Shown piece by piece: positions 25,189 to 36,460 of a stretch of DNA of 64,000 nucleotides. Under the pieces are notes generated by a model. The model did no database searches and had not been told where the DNA came from. It saw only the letters and a program-made list of their open reading frames with translations. The stretch's first letter is position 1, and each line of letters opens with the position of its first letter. The DNA is taken from NCBI GenBank assembly GCA_002733995.1, contig NVXR01000011.1, positions 1-64,000 on the forward strand, given 5' to 3'. A program made the position numbers and the translations under genes. Origin of the DNA: Desulfotalea sp. Lineage in GTDB: Bacteria; Desulfobacterota; Desulfobulbia; Desulfobulbales; Desulfocapsaceae.

Positions 25189-27318
25189 TTAATTGCTTTC
25201 TTTAAGTGAGAGTGCTATTCGTTTTCTTTTCTCATCTATCTCCAGTACACGGACCTTAAGTTTCTGGCCTAGGCAAACGACTTCGCTAGGGTCTTTCACA
25301 AAGCGGTCGGCGAGCTGACTGATATGGATGAGGCCATCTTCTTTGATACCTAAATCAACAAAAGCACCAAAGCGGGTAATGTTGGTAACAATTGCTGGCA
25401 GGCGCATGCCTTCGTGCAGGTCTGCTAAAGAGTTGATACCTTCTTCGAAGCGGAATTGTTCAAAGCCTTTGCGTGGATCCCGTCCCGGTTTACCCAGTTC
25501 CGTGAGGATGTCTTCAATAGTGGCATGGCCCGTAGATTCATTAACGTAGTCGGCTACCACTATCCGTTGTCTGAGATCTTCAAGGCGCAGAAGTTCAGTG
25601 ACAGAGACGCCACAATCCTTTGCCATCCGGGTAATGAGAGCATAGCGTTCAGGATGTACCGCGCTGGCGTCTAGAGGATTCTTGCCATTTTGAATGCGCA
25701 GGAAACCAGCACATTGTTCGAAAGCCTTTGGTCCTAGGCGTGGTACCTTTTTCAGCTCTGTCCTCGATGTGAAGGCGGTGATGCTGTTTCTGTAGGCCAC
25801 AATGTTTTCCGCAAGTGTCTTGCTCAGACCGGCAACATGGGTAAGCAATTCAATGCTGGCGCTATTGAGCTCAACACCGACACTGTTGACACAGCTTTCG
25901 ATTATCTGATTCAGTCTGCTTTGTAGTTCTGCTTGATTGACGTCATGCTGATATTGGCCAACTCCGATGGATTTAGGGTCAATTTTCACAAGTTCCGCCA
26001 GGGGGTCCTGGAGTCTTCTGCCAATAGAAACAGAACCACGTACAGTGATGTCATGATCCGGGAATTCTGCTCTTGCTGTTGAGGATGCAGAGTATATAGA
26101 CGCACCATCCTCGTTAACCAGTGTTATAATTGGCTCAGGAGAGAGCGGTAGTGTGCGTACAAATGTTTCTGTTTCCCGCCCTGCGGTTCCATTACCAATT
26201 GCAATGGCCTCAATCCGATACTTTTTAACGAGCTTTATAAGGGTATCGCCAGCTTCTTTTTGTTGTTTAGTACCAATGGTAGGGTAAATAGTGGTGTAGT
26301 CAAGGAGGAGGCCTTGGGCGTCGAGACAGACAACTTTTCCACCTGATCTGTACCCTGGGTCTATGGCAAGAACTCTTTTGGGACCAAGAGGGGCGGATAA
26401 CAGCAGTTGGCGGAGGTTTTCTCCAAATACCTGAATTGCCTCATCGTCTGCCCGGGATTTGAGATTTTTCGCAAGTTCGGTTTCAAGGGAAGGGACCAGC
26501 AGCCTTGTATAGCAATCTTCAATGGCTTTAGACAATTCCTGTTGCCAGGGACCCGTCGTTAAATGCTGCTTTTTGAGCAGGCGCAGTGCCGTTTCCTGGG
26601 GTGGGCGCAGCGTCAGTTTGAGTATCTGTTCGTTTGCCCCCCGAAACATGGCAAGTAGTCGGTGTCCTGCGGCTTTTCCAGCAGGCTCTTGCCAGGCGAA
26701 GTAATCCTTGAATTTTTCACCTTTGCTCTCATTCTTTTTTACAAGCTTTGATTCGATAATAGCCTGTGAAGCAAAATAATTTCTTAGGGATGCACGTGTT
26801 TCTGGGTTTTCTGAAATATCCTCTGCAATAATATCCCTAGCCCCTTTGAGTGCATCATCCACTGTTGCAAGACCATTATCGTCATTGATAAATGAAGTGA
26901 GGTCAATATCACTAGAGCGGTTTTTACGTAGCAGGGCCGCGAGTGGTTCGAGGCCACGTTGTCTCGCCTGTTGGCCTCTCGTTTTTCTTTTTGGGCGATA
27001 GGGAAGGTATAAATCTTCAAGAACGGTAAGGTTGTCAGCCTTCTGGATTTTTGTGGCGAGCAGGGAGGTAAGTTGATCGCTTTTCTTTAGTCCCTCAATA
27101 ATTACGCCCCGGCGCTTTTCAAGGTCAACTATTTTCTGATGCCCATCCCGGATGGCGGCAATGGCCACTTCATCAAGGGAGCCGGTGGCCTCTTTTCGGT
27201 AGCGTGCTATAAACGGAACTGTACCCCCATCTGCAATTAATTGTAGGGTTCCGACCACTTGTTTTTGGGATATTTTGAGTTGTTGGGCGAGTTGGTTGCT
27301 GTAATCAGGCTGTGTCAT
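25189..27318 (-). CDS. tex: Tex-type RNA-binding transcription accessory protein
   Basis: A 709-residue protein of normal Tex length. An N-terminal helix-turn-helix-like Tex domain (GTVPFIARYRKEATGSLDEV) is followed by a YqgF/RNase-H-like domain (RVLAIDPGYRSGGKVVCLD), a helix-hairpin-helix pair (VGVELNSASIELLTHVAGLS; KVPRLGPKAFEQCAGFLRI) and a C-terminal S1 domain (about residues 630-705, GMRLPAIVTNITRFGAFVD). Tex acts in transcription-linked processes and gene expression in several pathogens, and is generally conserved. It is the last gene of the minus-strand run carA-carB-ftsH-folP-tex, 98 bp after folP. No oddity was noted. Confidence 0.95.
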   Translation of the reverse strand: MTQPDYSNQLAQQLKISQKQVVGTLQLIADGGTVPFIARYRKEATGSLDEVAIAAIRDGHQKIVDLEKRRGVIIEGLKKSDQLTSLLATKIQKADNLTVLEDLYLPYRPKRKTRGQQARQRGLEPLAALLRKNRSSDIDLTSFINDDNGLATVDDALKGARDIIAEDISENPETRASLRNYFASQAIIESKLVKKNESKGEKFKDYFAWQEPAGKAAGHRLLAMFRGANEQILKLTLRPPQETALRLLKKQHLTTGPWQQELSKAIEDCYTRLLVPSLETELAKNLKSRADDEAIQVFGENLRQLLLSAPLGPKRVLAIDPGYRSGGKVVCLDAQGLLLDYTTIYPTIGTKQQKEAGDTLIKLVKKYRIEAIAIGNGTAGRETETFVRTLPLSPEPIITLVNEDGASIYSASSTARAEFPDHDITVRGSVSIGRRLQDPLAELVKIDPKSIGVGQYQHDVNQAELQSRLNQIIESCVNSVGVELNSASIELLTHVAGLSKTLAENIVAYRNSITAFTSRTELKKVPRLGPKAFEQCAGFLRIQNGKNPLDASAVHPERYALITRMAKDCGVSVTELLRLEDLRQRIVVADYVNESTGHATIEDILTELGKPGRDPRKGFEQFRFEEGINSLADLHEGMRLPAIVTNITRFGAFVDLGIKEDGLIHISQLADRFVKDPSEVVCLGQKLKVRVLEIDEKRKRIALSLKESN

Positions 27319-27415
27319 TGGATGGTTCTCAGTAATCGTGTAAGAGAAGTATGTTTGTATTACCCAAGGTATGCAGGCAATAGATACATGTAACAGCTAA
27401 AGGATAATTAGTTTA

Positions 27416-28225
27416 TCACACAGCAGAATCGATTGCAGCAGCTAGTGTAAGAGCCTGTCTCGTTGCTGCGACATCATGAACACGAACCATGTCAATCTTT
27501 TTGCTGGCGCAGAGCGCGGCCACAACAGCCGTTGCAAGATCTCTGTCTTTTTCTTGGGTCACACCTGTAATATCGCCCAGGAAACGTTTTCTGCTGTGGG
27601 CCAGAAGTACAGGTACTCCAAATTGAGAAAAGCAGTTCAGGTGTTTTAGTATCGTCAGATTATGGTTGCGTGTTTTACCAAAACCGATGCCCGGGTCAAT
27701 GATGATGCGATCTTTATTTACACCATTGGACTCAAGATAATTGAGACGTTCGCTGAAAAATGCCATCATCTCTTTGACAATATCAGTATATGTCGGGCCC
27801 ACTTGCATATTTTGTGGGGTGCCCTGCATATGCATGATTATGATAGTTGCGCTGCTTGAGCGGGCGATATTGATCATCCCAGGGTCGGTTCTGAGTGCGG
27901 ATATGTCATTAATGTACGTTGCACCAATTTCCAGGGCTTTTGCAGCGACCTCTGCTTTACTGGTGTCTATTGAAATGGGGATAGGGTGTTTCTTGCGGAT
28001 TGCTTCAATGACGGGAATGACTCTTTCGAGTTCTTCTTGCAGCTCAACCTTATCCGCAAAAGGACGTGTGGATTCACCACCGATATCGAGGATATCGGCT
28101 CCTTGGGAGATAAGGTTTTCTGCTTGGGTTACTGCGGTCTCGACGGTGGTGAATTCACCACCGTCGGAAAAAGAATCGGGCGTCACATTAAGGACGCCCA
28201 TTATCTTTATTTTTGACCTGCTCAT
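27416..28225 (-). CDS. folP: Dihydropteroate synthase
   Basis: A 269-residue TIM-barrel enzyme that joins p-aminobenzoate to the pterin pyrophosphate in folate synthesis. Signature blocks are MGVLNVTPDSFSDGG (pterin site), DIGGESTRP, ISIDTSKAEVA, DPGIGFGKT and the C-terminal LLAHSRKRFLG with the catalytic Ser-Arg. The start codon overlaps the ftsH stop by four bases, an ftsH-folP coupling common in bacteria. Nothing unusual is seen in the sulfonamide-binding loops. Confidence 0.96.
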   Translation of the reverse strand: MSRSKIKIMGVLNVTPDSFSDGGEFTTVETAVTQAENLISQGADILDIGGESTRPFADKVELQEELERVIPVIEAIRKKHPIPISIDTSKAEVAAKALEIGATYINDISALRTDPGMINIARSSSATIIIMHMQGTPQNMQVGPTYTDIVKEMMAFFSERLNYLESNGVNKDRIIIDPGIGFGKTRNHNLTILKHLNCFSQFGVPVLLAHSRKRFLGDITGVTQEKDRDLATAVVAALCASKKIDMVRVHDVAATRQALTLAAAIDSAV

Positions 28226-30228
28226 GGAGCATCTGAGGTATCTTGTTTCTCGGTTTGAGGTTCGTCTACCGGGTCAGACCCATGGGCGGCTGGGGTGTCT
28301 ACTTCATCAGCCTCTACGGTTTCTTTGGCAGATTCGGTGTCTTTAACCGTTTCTTGTACTGGCTCAGGGGTGACAGGTTGAGCTTGTGGCTTAGCGGTAT
28401 CTCGCTTGGTCATACGGTCGGCAAACTGACCAGGACGAAGTTCCTCAACAATGTCTTCCATATCATGTAGGACAATAGTTTCTTTTTCAAGGAGATCTGT
28501 AGCTATACGCGTAAGGATATCCTTGTGCTCGGTAAGGAGTGTCGCTACCGTATCCATGGCGATGTCGATAAATTTACGCACGGCAAGATCTATCTGTCGT
28601 GCTGTTACATCACTGAAATCCCTACTTTGGGTTATGTCCTTTCCTAGAAAAACCTGGTCCTCTTTCCTGCCGTAAGAAAGAGCCCCGAGGTCATCGCTCA
28701 TTCCCCACTCGCAAACCATCTTCCTGGCAAGAGCAGAAGCTCGTTCTATATCATTACCCGCACCGGTGGTAATCTCATCAAAGATGAGCTTTTCTGCAAG
28801 ACGTCCACCATAGAGGATACAAAGCTGATTTTCCAGATAGGTCTTGGAGTGGGTGTATTTATCATCCGTAGGCAGCTGCATGGTCAGACCAAGGGCACGT
28901 CCACGTGGAATAATTGTTACCTTGTGAAGCGGGTCCGTATCGGGAAGGAGCCAAGCGATAAGTGCGTGGCCCGCTTCGTGGTATGCGGTGACCTTCTTTT
29001 CTTTTTCACTGATAATCATGGAGCGTCTTTCAGCACCCATCATGATCTTGTCTTTTGCACCTTCGAGTAGCTCAAGGGTGATCTCTTTTGCCCCGGTTCT
29101 TGCTGCCATAAGGGCGGCTTCGTTCACGAGGTTTTGCAGATCAGCGCCGGAAAATCCAGGGGTACCTCTGGCAAGAACATAGAGGTCTACCTGTGCGGCC
29201 ATTTTGGTTTTACGGGCATAAATTTCAAGAATCTTCTTTCTGCCGCCAACATCCGGAACGGGCACGATAACCTGCCGATCAAAACGACCGGGGCGAAGAA
29301 GTGCAGGATCGAGTACATCGGGACGGTTTGTCGCCGCGATGATAATTACACCATCATTAGTCTCAAAACCATCCATCTCAACCAAGAGCTGATTAAGGGT
29401 TTGTTCCCGCTCATCATGACCGCCACCAAGGCCTGCGCCACGGTGACGTCCAACTGCATCGATTTCATCTATGAATATAATGCAAGGAGCATTTTTCTTG
29501 CCCTGGGCAAACATGTCACGTACACGGGATGCACCAACACCTACAAACATCTCGACAAAATCAGAGCCTGAAATGGAAAAGAAAGGCACGTCAGCTTCAC
29601 CAGCAATCGCTTTTGCCAGTAAGGTCTTACCTGTACCAGGTGCGCCTGCAAGGAGGACACCGGTAGGAATTCGTCCACCAAGCGCTGTGAATTTGCTTGG
29701 ATCTTTCAGGAAATCAACAATTTCTTCGAGCTCTTCTTTCGCCTCATCAATGCCTGCAACATCGTCGAATGTGACGGTATTCTCACTTTGTTCTGTGAGG
29801 CGGGCTTTGTTCTTGCCGAAGGAGAGGGCTCCACCCTTACCTCCACCCTGCATCTGGCGCATGAAAAACACCCACACTCCAATAAGGAGAAGCATAGGGA
29901 ACCAAGAGACAAAAATGGTCATAAACCAGGAATCTTTCTGAACTTCCTTGACAGTAATATCTACACCAGACTCACGCAAAATAGTCATAAGATCGCGGTC
30001 ATTTACAGGGTAGATCGTCTGGAATACTTTGCCATTCCGAAGGGTTCCTGAAATTACGTCTCCACTAATGGAGACTCGAGTTACTGTTTTATTTTCAATG
30101 CTAGACATAAATTCACTATAATTAAGTGAAGCTATATTGCCCTGAGGCTTATTGAAAAGGTTAAAGAGGAGGATCATGGTAAGCCCAATCACCAGCCACA
30201 TGCTCAAGTTTTTGTAGAAAGTATTCAA
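28222..30228 (-). CDS. ftsH: ATP-dependent zinc metalloprotease FtsH
   Basis: A 668-residue membrane protease. Two N-terminal membrane segments (about residues 9-26 and 105-123) flank a small periplasmic domain. The AAA+ domain shows Walker A GAPGTGKT, Walker [29 protein letters not shown], and pore loop motif FVGVGA. The zinc protease motif is HEAGH in [16 protein letters not shown]-terminal tail of about 60 residues, rich in P, E, T and Q, extends beyond the usual end. FtsH degrades misassembled membrane proteins and regulators such as LpxC and sigma-32 in model species. It lies between carB and folP. Confidence 0.96.
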   Translation of the reverse strand: MNTFYKNLSMWLVIGLTMILLFNLFNKPQGNIASLNYSEFMSSIENKTVTRVSISGDVISGTLRNGKVFQTIYPVNDRDLMTILRESGVDITVKEVQKDSWFMTIFVSWFPMLLLIGVWVFFMRQMQGGGKGGALSFGKNKARLTEQSENTVTFDDVAGIDEAKEELEEIVDFLKDPSKFTALGGRIPTGVLLAGAPGTGKTLLAKAIAGEADVPFFSISGSDFVEMFVGVGASRVRDMFAQGKKNAPCIIFIDEIDAVGRHRGAGLGGGHDEREQTLNQLLVEMDGFETNDGVIIIAATNRPDVLDPALLRPGRFDRQVIVPVPDVGGRKKILEIYARKTKMAAQVDLYVLARGTPGFSGADLQNLVNEAALMAARTGAKEITLELLEGAKDKIMMGAERRSMIISEKEKKVTAYHEAGHALIAWLLPDTDPLHKVTIIPRGRALGLTMQLPTDDKYTHSKTYLENQLCILYGGRLAEKLIFDEITTGAGNDIERASALARKMVCEWGMSDDLGALSYGRKEDQVFLGKDITQSRDFSDVTARQIDLAVRKFIDIAMDTVATLLTEHKDILTRIATDLLEKETIVLHDMEDIVEELRPGQFADRMTKRDTAKPQAQPVTPEPVQETVKDTESAKETVEADEVDTPAAHGSDPVDEPQTEKQDTSDAP

Positions 30229-30403
30229 CGAACCCTCCAGTGGTCCTGGTTTTAAAAAACAATAAATAGCTTAAATGGAATATCTTAAGCTTTTGATTTA
30301 TCAGTTATTAAAGCAACAATGAAACGTCATGCAGTTGTCCCATGCTCAGTTAAAATAAATATTAAACTGAGAATGTCGAGCCTAAAGCAATAATTATTTT
30401 ACC

Positions 30404-33400
30404 CTATCGAATAGATTGTGTAAAGTATTGGACAGGTTGAACTTCAAGCTCATTATTTTGTAACTCTAGCATGCCTTTGACAAGAGCAGCCGCTCCGCTG
30501 GCTGTTGTTGTGTAAGGAATGTGATAGTCAAGTGCTGCTCTGCGAATCAAATAAGAGTCTTCAGTCGTGCGTTTACCGAGGGACGTGTTGATAATCCATG
30601 ATATTTCTCTATCATGTATTTTGTCAAGAATATGTGGTCGTCCCTGGGAAATTTTGTTGATAACCGAGCACTCAACGCCACCATCTTTCAGGCAGCTTGC
30701 CGTCCCTGCGGTGGCATAGATTTTAAACTTGAGTTCCACCAGCGCCTGGGCGACAGAAAGAATTGTTTTTTTGTCATTGTCGCGGACACTGATGAAAACG
30801 TTACCGTCGGTGGGGATATGCGAGCCCGCGGCTATGTGCGCTTTGGCGATGGCAAGTCCGAGATTGTTATCAATGCCCATCACTTCACCGGTGGATTTCA
30901 TCTCCGGTCCCAGAAGTGTATCAACTTTATCGAAACGATCAAAGGGAAAAACGGCTTCTTTAACCGCCCAGTGATGAATTACTACCTCTTGCATCAGTCC
31001 GAGTTCATCCAGGCTTGCACCCATCATGATTTTGGTTGCAAGTTTAGCAAGGGGAACACCGGTTGCTTTGCTCACAAATGGGATTGTTCTCGATGCCCTT
31101 GGATTCACCTCTAAGATATAGAGATCATTGTCCTTTATGGCAAACTGAACGTTCATGAGGCCAATTACACCGAGTTCTTCAGCCATTGCTCTACTGGCAA
31201 CTTTGATCTCTTCGATCATTGCATCAGAAAGTGTATGGGGCGGAAGGACGCAGCAGGAGTCACCGGAGTGGATACCAGCTTCTTCAACGTGTTCCATTAT
31301 GCCGCCGATGATGGTACGGGTGCCATCACAGAGCGCATCAACATCCACTTCGATTGCATCTTTGAGAAACTTGTCAATGAGGATAGGGTGTTCAAGATTA
31401 CTGCCACCAACTACTCTCATGAAATCTTTGATTCCCTGATCCGTATAAACAATGCGCATATTCCGACCCCCTAGAACGTAGGAAGGACGAACTACTACGG
31501 GGTAGCCAATAAGGTTTGCGGCTGCAAGTGCCTCATCTAAAGTAAATACTGTATCATTTTCAGGCTGACGAAGATTGAGTTTTTGTAGAAACTGCTGGAA
31601 CCGTTTTCTGTCTTCGGCGCGGTCAATGGCGTCAGGCTGGGTGCCAATGATGGTTACTCCGGCTTCTGCAAGAGTGACTGCAAGATTTAGAGGTGTCTGG
31701 CCTCCGAATTGTACTATGACGCCATCTGGCTTTTCTTGATCAATGATGTTGAGAACATCTTCCCGGGTTAACGGCTCAAAAAATAACTTGTCCGAGGTGT
31801 CGTAATCCGTTGAGACTGTTTCGGGATTAGAGTTGACCATAATGGATTCAACACCAATCTCTCTCAGGGCAAAAGCAGCGTGTACACAGCAGTAGTCAAA
31901 TTCAATTCCCTGGCCAATACGATTAGGGCCACCGCCAAGGATAAGGATCTTCTTACCCGTGGTGATAGTGACTTCATTTTCTTGTTCGTAGGTGGAATAA
32001 TAGTAGGGTGTGTATGATTCGAACTCGGCTGCACAGGTATCAACGAGCTTAAATACCGGAGTTACTTCCAGTTTTTTTCGTAACTGACGGATGTCGTCAT
32101 CGGTGGTTCCTGTGAGGTATGCCAGCTGTTTATCGGAAAAACCGCGTTCTTTGCAAAAGCGAAGAAATTCGGGATTCAGTCCCTGGAAACCAACATCAGA
32201 GATCTGAAATTCAGTTTCGACGATCTGCTGGAAGTTGAAAAGGAACCACGGATCAATCTTGGTGAGGGAAAAGAGCTTATCAATGCTCATACCTCTCTTT
32301 AAGCCCTCGTAAACCTGGAAAAATCGTTGTGAGCTGGGGGTTCGAAGGCCCAGCTCAAGGTCTTCCTGTTCTACGTCTATAAGTATATCTTTTCCGTCGC
32401 CGCCAAAACCGTCTCTACCTGTTTCAAGGGAGCGCATCGCCTTCTGGAAGGCTTCTTTGAATGTTCTTCCCATGGACATGGTTTCCCCAACAGACTTCAT
32501 TGAGGTTGTAAGCACGTCATCTGCTTCAGGGAATTTTTCGAAGGTCCAGCGGGGGATTTTTACAACACAGTAATCAATGCTGGGCTCAAACGCAGCCAGG
32601 GTTTCGCGGGTGATATCGTTGGTAAGCTCGTCCAGAGTATAGCCAACTGCGAGTTTAGCGGCGATCTTTGCAATGGGGAATCCGGTTGCCTTAGAGGCAA
32701 GGGCGGAGCTACGTGAGACTCTGGGATTCATCTCAATAATCATCAGCTCGCCATCTGCAGGATTTACCGCAAACTGAACATTGGAGCCTCCGGTTTCAAC
32801 GCCGATTTCACGGATAATAGCGATGGCTGCATTGCGCATTTCCTGGTACTCGCGGTCCGTCAGAGTCTGGGCCGGAGCTACGGTGATGCTGTCGCCTGTA
32901 TGAACACCCATGGCATCAATGTTCTCAATGGAACAGATGATGACCACGTTGTCATTTTTATCCCGCATCACTTCAAGCTCATACTCTTTCCAGCCAAGAA
33001 GGCTACGTTCAAGCATGATTTCTGTGTTCATGGAGAGGTCGAGACCAGTCGTACAGAAGGTCTCAAGCTCTTGGCGGTTATAGGCAATGCCTCCTCCAGT
33101 ACCACCGAGGGTGAAACTGGGGCGAACAATAACTGGAAAGCCTATTTTCTCACTGGCTACCATTGCGTCTTCAACGGACTTAACGATATAGGATTCTGGA
33201 ACGTTAAGGCCAATTTTGTGCATGGCATCGCGAAACTCTTCCCGTCCTTCCGCTTTCTTGATCACTGCAATGTCTGCCGCAAGCAGCTCAACATTATACT
33301 TTTCTAGGATACCGAGCTCCGCAAGCTTAATAGCGGTGTTAAGCGCAGTTTGTCCCCCTAGAGTTGGCAGCAAGGCGTCGGGTCGTTCTTTTTCAATGAC

Positions 33401-33628
33401 CTTTGTAACAAACTCAGGAGTGATGGGCTCAATATAGGTGGCATCGGCTAGCTCAGGGTCGGTCATGATGGTTGCAGGATTGGAGTTAATGAGGACGACT
33501 TCATATCCCTCCTCCTTCAACGCCTTTACTGCCTGTGCTCCGGAATAGTCAAATTCACAGGCCTGGCTGATAATGATAGGACCTGAACCGATGATGAGTA
33601 TTTTTTTTATATCTGTTCTTTTCGGCAT
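30404..33628 (-). CDS. carB: Carbamoyl-phosphate synthase, large subunit
   Basis: A full-length 1074-residue enzyme with the internal duplication: two ATP-grasp halves, each introduced by a Rossmann-like strand ([20 protein letters not shown] and [20 protein letters not shown]). ATP-grasp glycine blocks [14 protein letters not shown] and [14 protein letters not shown] are visible, as is the C-terminal MGS-like allosteric domain (about residues 935-1074). It makes carbamoyl phosphate from bicarbonate, glutamine-derived ammonia and two ATP for pyrimidines and arginine. It follows carA by 70 bp on the same strand. Confidence 0.97.
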   Translation of the reverse strand: MPKRTDIKKILIIGSGPIIISQACEFDYSGAQAVKALKEEGYEVVLINSNPATIMTDPELADATYIEPITPEFVTKVIEKERPDALLPTLGGQTALNTAIKLAELGILEKYNVELLAADIAVIKKAEGREEFRDAMHKIGLNVPESYIVKSVEDAMVASEKIGFPVIVRPSFTLGGTGGGIAYNRQELETFCTTGLDLSMNTEIMLERSLLGWKEYELEVMRDKNDNVVIICSIENIDAMGVHTGDSITVAPAQTLTDREYQEMRNAAIAIIREIGVETGGSNVQFAVNPADGELMIIEMNPRVSRSSALASKATGFPIAKIAAKLAVGYTLDELTNDITRETLAAFEPSIDYCVVKIPRWTFEKFPEADDVLTTSMKSVGETMSMGRTFKEAFQKAMRSLETGRDGFGGDGKDILIDVEQEDLELGLRTPSSQRFFQVYEGLKRGMSIDKLFSLTKIDPWFLFNFQQIVETEFQISDVGFQGLNPEFLRFCKERGFSDKQLAYLTGTTDDDIRQLRKKLEVTPVFKLVDTCAAEFESYTPYYYSTYEQENEVTITTGKKILILGGGPNRIGQGIEFDYCCVHAAFALREIGVESIMVNSNPETVSTDYDTSDKLFFEPLTREDVLNIIDQEKPDGVIVQFGGQTPLNLAVTLAEAGVTIIGTQPDAIDRAEDRKRFQQFLQKLNLRQPENDTVFTLDEALAAANLIGYPVVVRPSYVLGGRNMRIVYTDQGIKDFMRVVGGSNLEHPILIDKFLKDAIEVDVDALCDGTRTIIGGIMEHVEEAGIHSGDSCCVLPPHTLSDAMIEEIKVASRAMAEELGVIGLMNVQFAIKDNDLYILEVNPRASRTIPFVSKATGVPLAKLATKIMMGASLDELGLMQEVVIHHWAVKEAVFPFDRFDKVDTLLGPEMKSTGEVMGIDNNLGLAIAKAHIAAGSHIPTDGNVFISVRDNDKKTILSVAQALVELKFKIYATAGTASCLKDGGVECSVINKISQGRPHILDKIHDREISWIINTSLGKRTTEDSYLIRRAALDYHIPYTTTASGAAALVKGMLELQNNELEVQPVQYFTQSIR

Positions 33629-33698
33629 GATCTGTTGTATTGGCTCTGGGTCTTTGGGACCCGTGGATAAAGAAAAAATCTATTTAGTTCGTTCTGTC

Positions 33699-34823
33699 TC
33701 AGGCTGTCCGCATCATGGTGATGAACCTGTCAAACAGGTATTTTGCGTCATGGGGACCAGGGGCAAATTCAGGATGGTATTGAACTGAAAATGCCGGGTA
33801 TTTTTTATGCTGCATACCTTCGAGGCTGTTGTCGTTAAGGTTAATGTGGGTCACTTCCACATCGTCCTTTGGCAGGGTCGACTGGTCGATGCAGAAACCG
33901 TGGTTCTGTGAGGTGATCTCAATGTGGCCTGTGGTGAGATCTTTGACTGGTTGATTTCCACCCCGGTGTCCAAATTTTAGTTTGTAGGAGGATGCTCCGT
34001 AGGCAAGGCCCAGCATCTGATGGCCCAGGCAGATGCCAAAGATAGGTTTCTTGCCGAGAAGCTCTTTGATTGTATCTACCACGCCCTCAACACCTTCGGG
34101 ATCTCCCGGTCCATTGGAGAGGAATATTCCGTCAGGGTTCATGGCAAGAACAGTCTGGGCGTCAGTTGTCGCAGGTACGACCTGAACCTGGCAGCCTTTT
34201 TCTTGGAGTATGCGCAACTGGTTATATTTGATACCAAAATCAAAGGCAACCACCTTAAATGACTCGCCTTCAGGTTTTGTCGCAGTTGTGAAATTGGTTC
34301 CTGCTATTGGTTCGTTGTTTCCCCAGCCAAAGGGCGTATCACATGTGACACGTTTGACCATATCCTGGCCCACCAGGCCGCTCCAGTCCTTTGCTCTCTG
34401 GATAAGGATTTCCTTGTCCAGTTCTTTGGTGGATACTACACCTTTCATTGCTCCCTTGGTACGAATATGTCGAACTAATGCGCGGGTGTCAAAACCTTCA
34501 ACCCCAAGTACGCCATGATCCTGAAGGAATTCTGCAAGTGGTTTGGTAGAACGATAGTTGGATGGGTAAGAGTTATATTCCTTAATGAGGAACGCCTTTG
34601 GATGTGCTCCAGAGGATTCCATATCTTCAGGATTTGTCCCATAGTTTCCGATTAACGGATAGGTCATTGTGACAATTTGTCCTGTGTAGGAGGGGTCGGT
34701 AAGGATCTCTTGATAACCGCTAAGAGATGTGTTGAAGACTATTTCACCGACGGCCTCTCCATGGCCGGTGAACGAACGGCCTTCAAAGGTAGTCCCATCT
34801 TCCAGGGCGATAATTGCTTTCAT
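33699..34823 (-). CDS. carA: Carbamoyl-phosphate synthase, small (glutaminase) subunit
   Basis: 374 residues from the ATG at 34823 (MKAIIALEDGTTFEG), which matches the family N-terminus and has GAGGA upstream; an in-frame extension to 34934 is not supported by the family. The N-terminal CarA domain (about 1-150) precedes a class I glutamine amidotransferase domain with the nucleophile elbow GICLGHQMLGLA (Cys about residue 260) and the HPE triad end VQYHPEFAPGPHD. It supplies ammonia to CarB. The gene leads the minus-strand run into carB. Confidence 0.96.
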   Translation of the reverse strand: MKAIIALEDGTTFEGRSFTGHGEAVGEIVFNTSLSGYQEILTDPSYTGQIVTMTYPLIGNYGTNPEDMESSGAHPKAFLIKEYNSYPSNYRSTKPLAEFLQDHGVLGVEGFDTRALVRHIRTKGAMKGVVSTKELDKEILIQRAKDWSGLVGQDMVKRVTCDTPFGWGNNEPIAGTNFTTATKPEGESFKVVAFDFGIKYNQLRILQEKGCQVQVVPATTDAQTVLAMNPDGIFLSNGPGDPEGVEGVVDTIKELLGKKPIFGICLGHQMLGLAYGASSYKLKFGHRGGNQPVKDLTTGHIEITSQNHGFCIDQSTLPKDDVEVTHINLNDNSLEGMQHKKYPAFSVQYHPEFAPGPHDAKYLFDRFITMMRTA

Positions 34824-35446
34824 GGTGGTTTGTCCTCTGTTATGTGCCGATGGCCTATCAGCTGGCCCATCTTTTGCAAGAATTGGGATTATATACTCTT
34901 GTTTGCAGTGTATGTCGTACGTCTGGATATTCAAGATGGTCCAATGGTTTTGCTGGTAGAACTGTGGATATTCATCTTGAAAGAGCGGAGGGGATGTTTT
35001 TTTGTCCCTCGTAAATATGCAGACAAAACCCGAAACTATAACCTTAAATCGTCAGTCTCGTCAACTATAAACGCTCGTGATGATGCCGAAACAATTACGG
35101 CGCCTGTTGCGTGGGCCTTCAGGTAAGTTTGCGTCTCTTACGCCCCTGTGTGGATCAAGCATACAGTCATAAACGAGGTGGCAGATTGTTCCTGGTTTGT
35201 GTCTTTTGAAAATATTGTATTCTCCTTAAGCCAGTGATCGAGAACATACAGGTGTATTCTTTTTTACAAAGAGGAACGGGTGTCTTGGTGTTATAAGGGG
35301 CGGCCCCTAATAACATAAGTTTCTTAGCGGCTTTTGGCAAATAAACATGTTTTGCTGCACAGGCATGTACATCTTTAGGATGGCTCTATCATAGAGGGCT
35401 AATCCCACCGGTATTGATCAGCTATGTGGGGCAGGGTAGAGTAGCG
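34824..35446. other. Long intergenic region upstream of carA
   Basis: 623 bases without a supported gene; the open frames within it are short or extend out of carA antisense. It must contain the carA promoter. A hairpin, TTATAAGGGG paired with CCCCTAATAA across CGG at 35291-35313, could end rhomboid transcription or serve in carA regulation. I did not recognise a pyrimidine-responsive leader. Confidence 0.45.
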
Positions 35447-36292
35447 CTAAAAAAGAAGATACAGGACGGCGCCAAAGCAACTCCAAAGTAGAGAGAGTAT
35501 TGTTGCAAATATACAGATCATGGCGAGACTTTTGTGGTTGAAATTCTCTTTTCTTTTATCTTGATATCCCAATATCAAGGCGAGTAATATGCCGAATATT
35601 ATGCCGCCAACATGGCCCCAGTTGTTGATGCCTGGCACAAGAAAACCAAAGACTACGATTCCAAGAGCCCAGCCTCCAATTTGGTTGAAAATAGCTTGGC
35701 CATACACGCCGCCTCTACTTTTACCATAATAAAGGAGTGCTCCGATGAGACTGCACAGGGCCGCAGAGGCACCTATTGTCAGCCTGACGCCTGCAAAAGC
35801 AGATAAGGCGAAGCCTCCAATGCCACCAATGATGTAGATGGTAATTGTTCTGTAAGGTCCGAATTCCTTAATGACAAGTGGGGCAAGTTGGCGAACCGCA
35901 AGCATGTTAAAGATGAGGTGGAGTGCGCTACCATGTAGAAAACTTGCTGTGATAAGTGTCCACCATCTGTCATACTGAAATAGTGGGATTGAGCCGGTAG
36001 ATCCAAGTATAAAAAGGCTCTGGCTACTCGGGGATAAAAAGCTGAATGGGCTGAAGTTAAAACTGGTTCTGGTCGGTGTGAGTATAACAGAGAAGATAAA
36101 CAGAATGACATTGAGCGAAATGAGGATTGTTGTCAGTTGTTCTGGACTACTGATACTTCTGCTGAATATGTTGTTTTTGAACCTTGAAGAAGGCTTGGAG
36201 AGCCCACAAAAAGGGCAGCTGGCTGTTGATCCTGAGATGAGTTTTTTGCAGTTTGGGCAAAGTAGTGACATTCTCGTTCGTGATTGGGGCAT
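35447..36292 (-). CDS. Rhomboid family intramembrane serine protease with N-terminal zinc ribbon
   Basis: A 281-residue protein. An N-terminal zinc ribbon (CPNCKKLISGSTASCPFCG) leads into a core of six or seven membrane segments. Rhomboid marks are the WWTLITASFLHGSALHLIFN block, with the H and N of HLIFN helping form the oxyanion site, the nucleophile motif TIGASAALCSLIGA and the catalytic histidine in NWGHVGGIIFG. The nucleophile motif reads GASA where most families have GASG. The real start may be the Met at 36271 just before the zinc ribbon. The upstream gene at 36461 is divergent. Substrates are unknown. Confidence 0.9.
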   Translation of the reverse strand: MPQSRTRMSLLCPNCKKLISGSTASCPFCGLSKPSSRFKNNIFSRSISSPEQLTTILISLNVILFIFSVILTPTRTSFNFSPFSFLSPSSQSLFILGSTGSIPLFQYDRWWTLITASFLHGSALHLIFNMLAVRQLAPLVIKEFGPYRTITIYIIGGIGGFALSAFAGVRLTIGASAALCSLIGALLYYGKSRGGVYGQAIFNQIGGWALGIVVFGFLVPGINNWGHVGGIIFGILLALILGYQDKRKENFNHKSLAMICIFATILSLLWSCFGAVLYLLF

Positions 36293-36460
36293 AATTCGTT
36301 TGTCCGTTTAAGGCTGTTAGTGAAACGAACTGACAGCTATTGTAATAATATTATTGTTTGCAAAACTTTACTTGTGCACATGAACTACGGTGTAGCACGT
36401 GTATTGTCTGTTATGAGTGCTGCTGCGATACACTTGATAACCTTAGCTTGGAGAGTTTAT

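Noticed and set aside
29471..29941. Plus-strand open frame of 156 codons
   Set aside because: Shadow frame antisense to ftsH, with proline and serine runs and no start signal.
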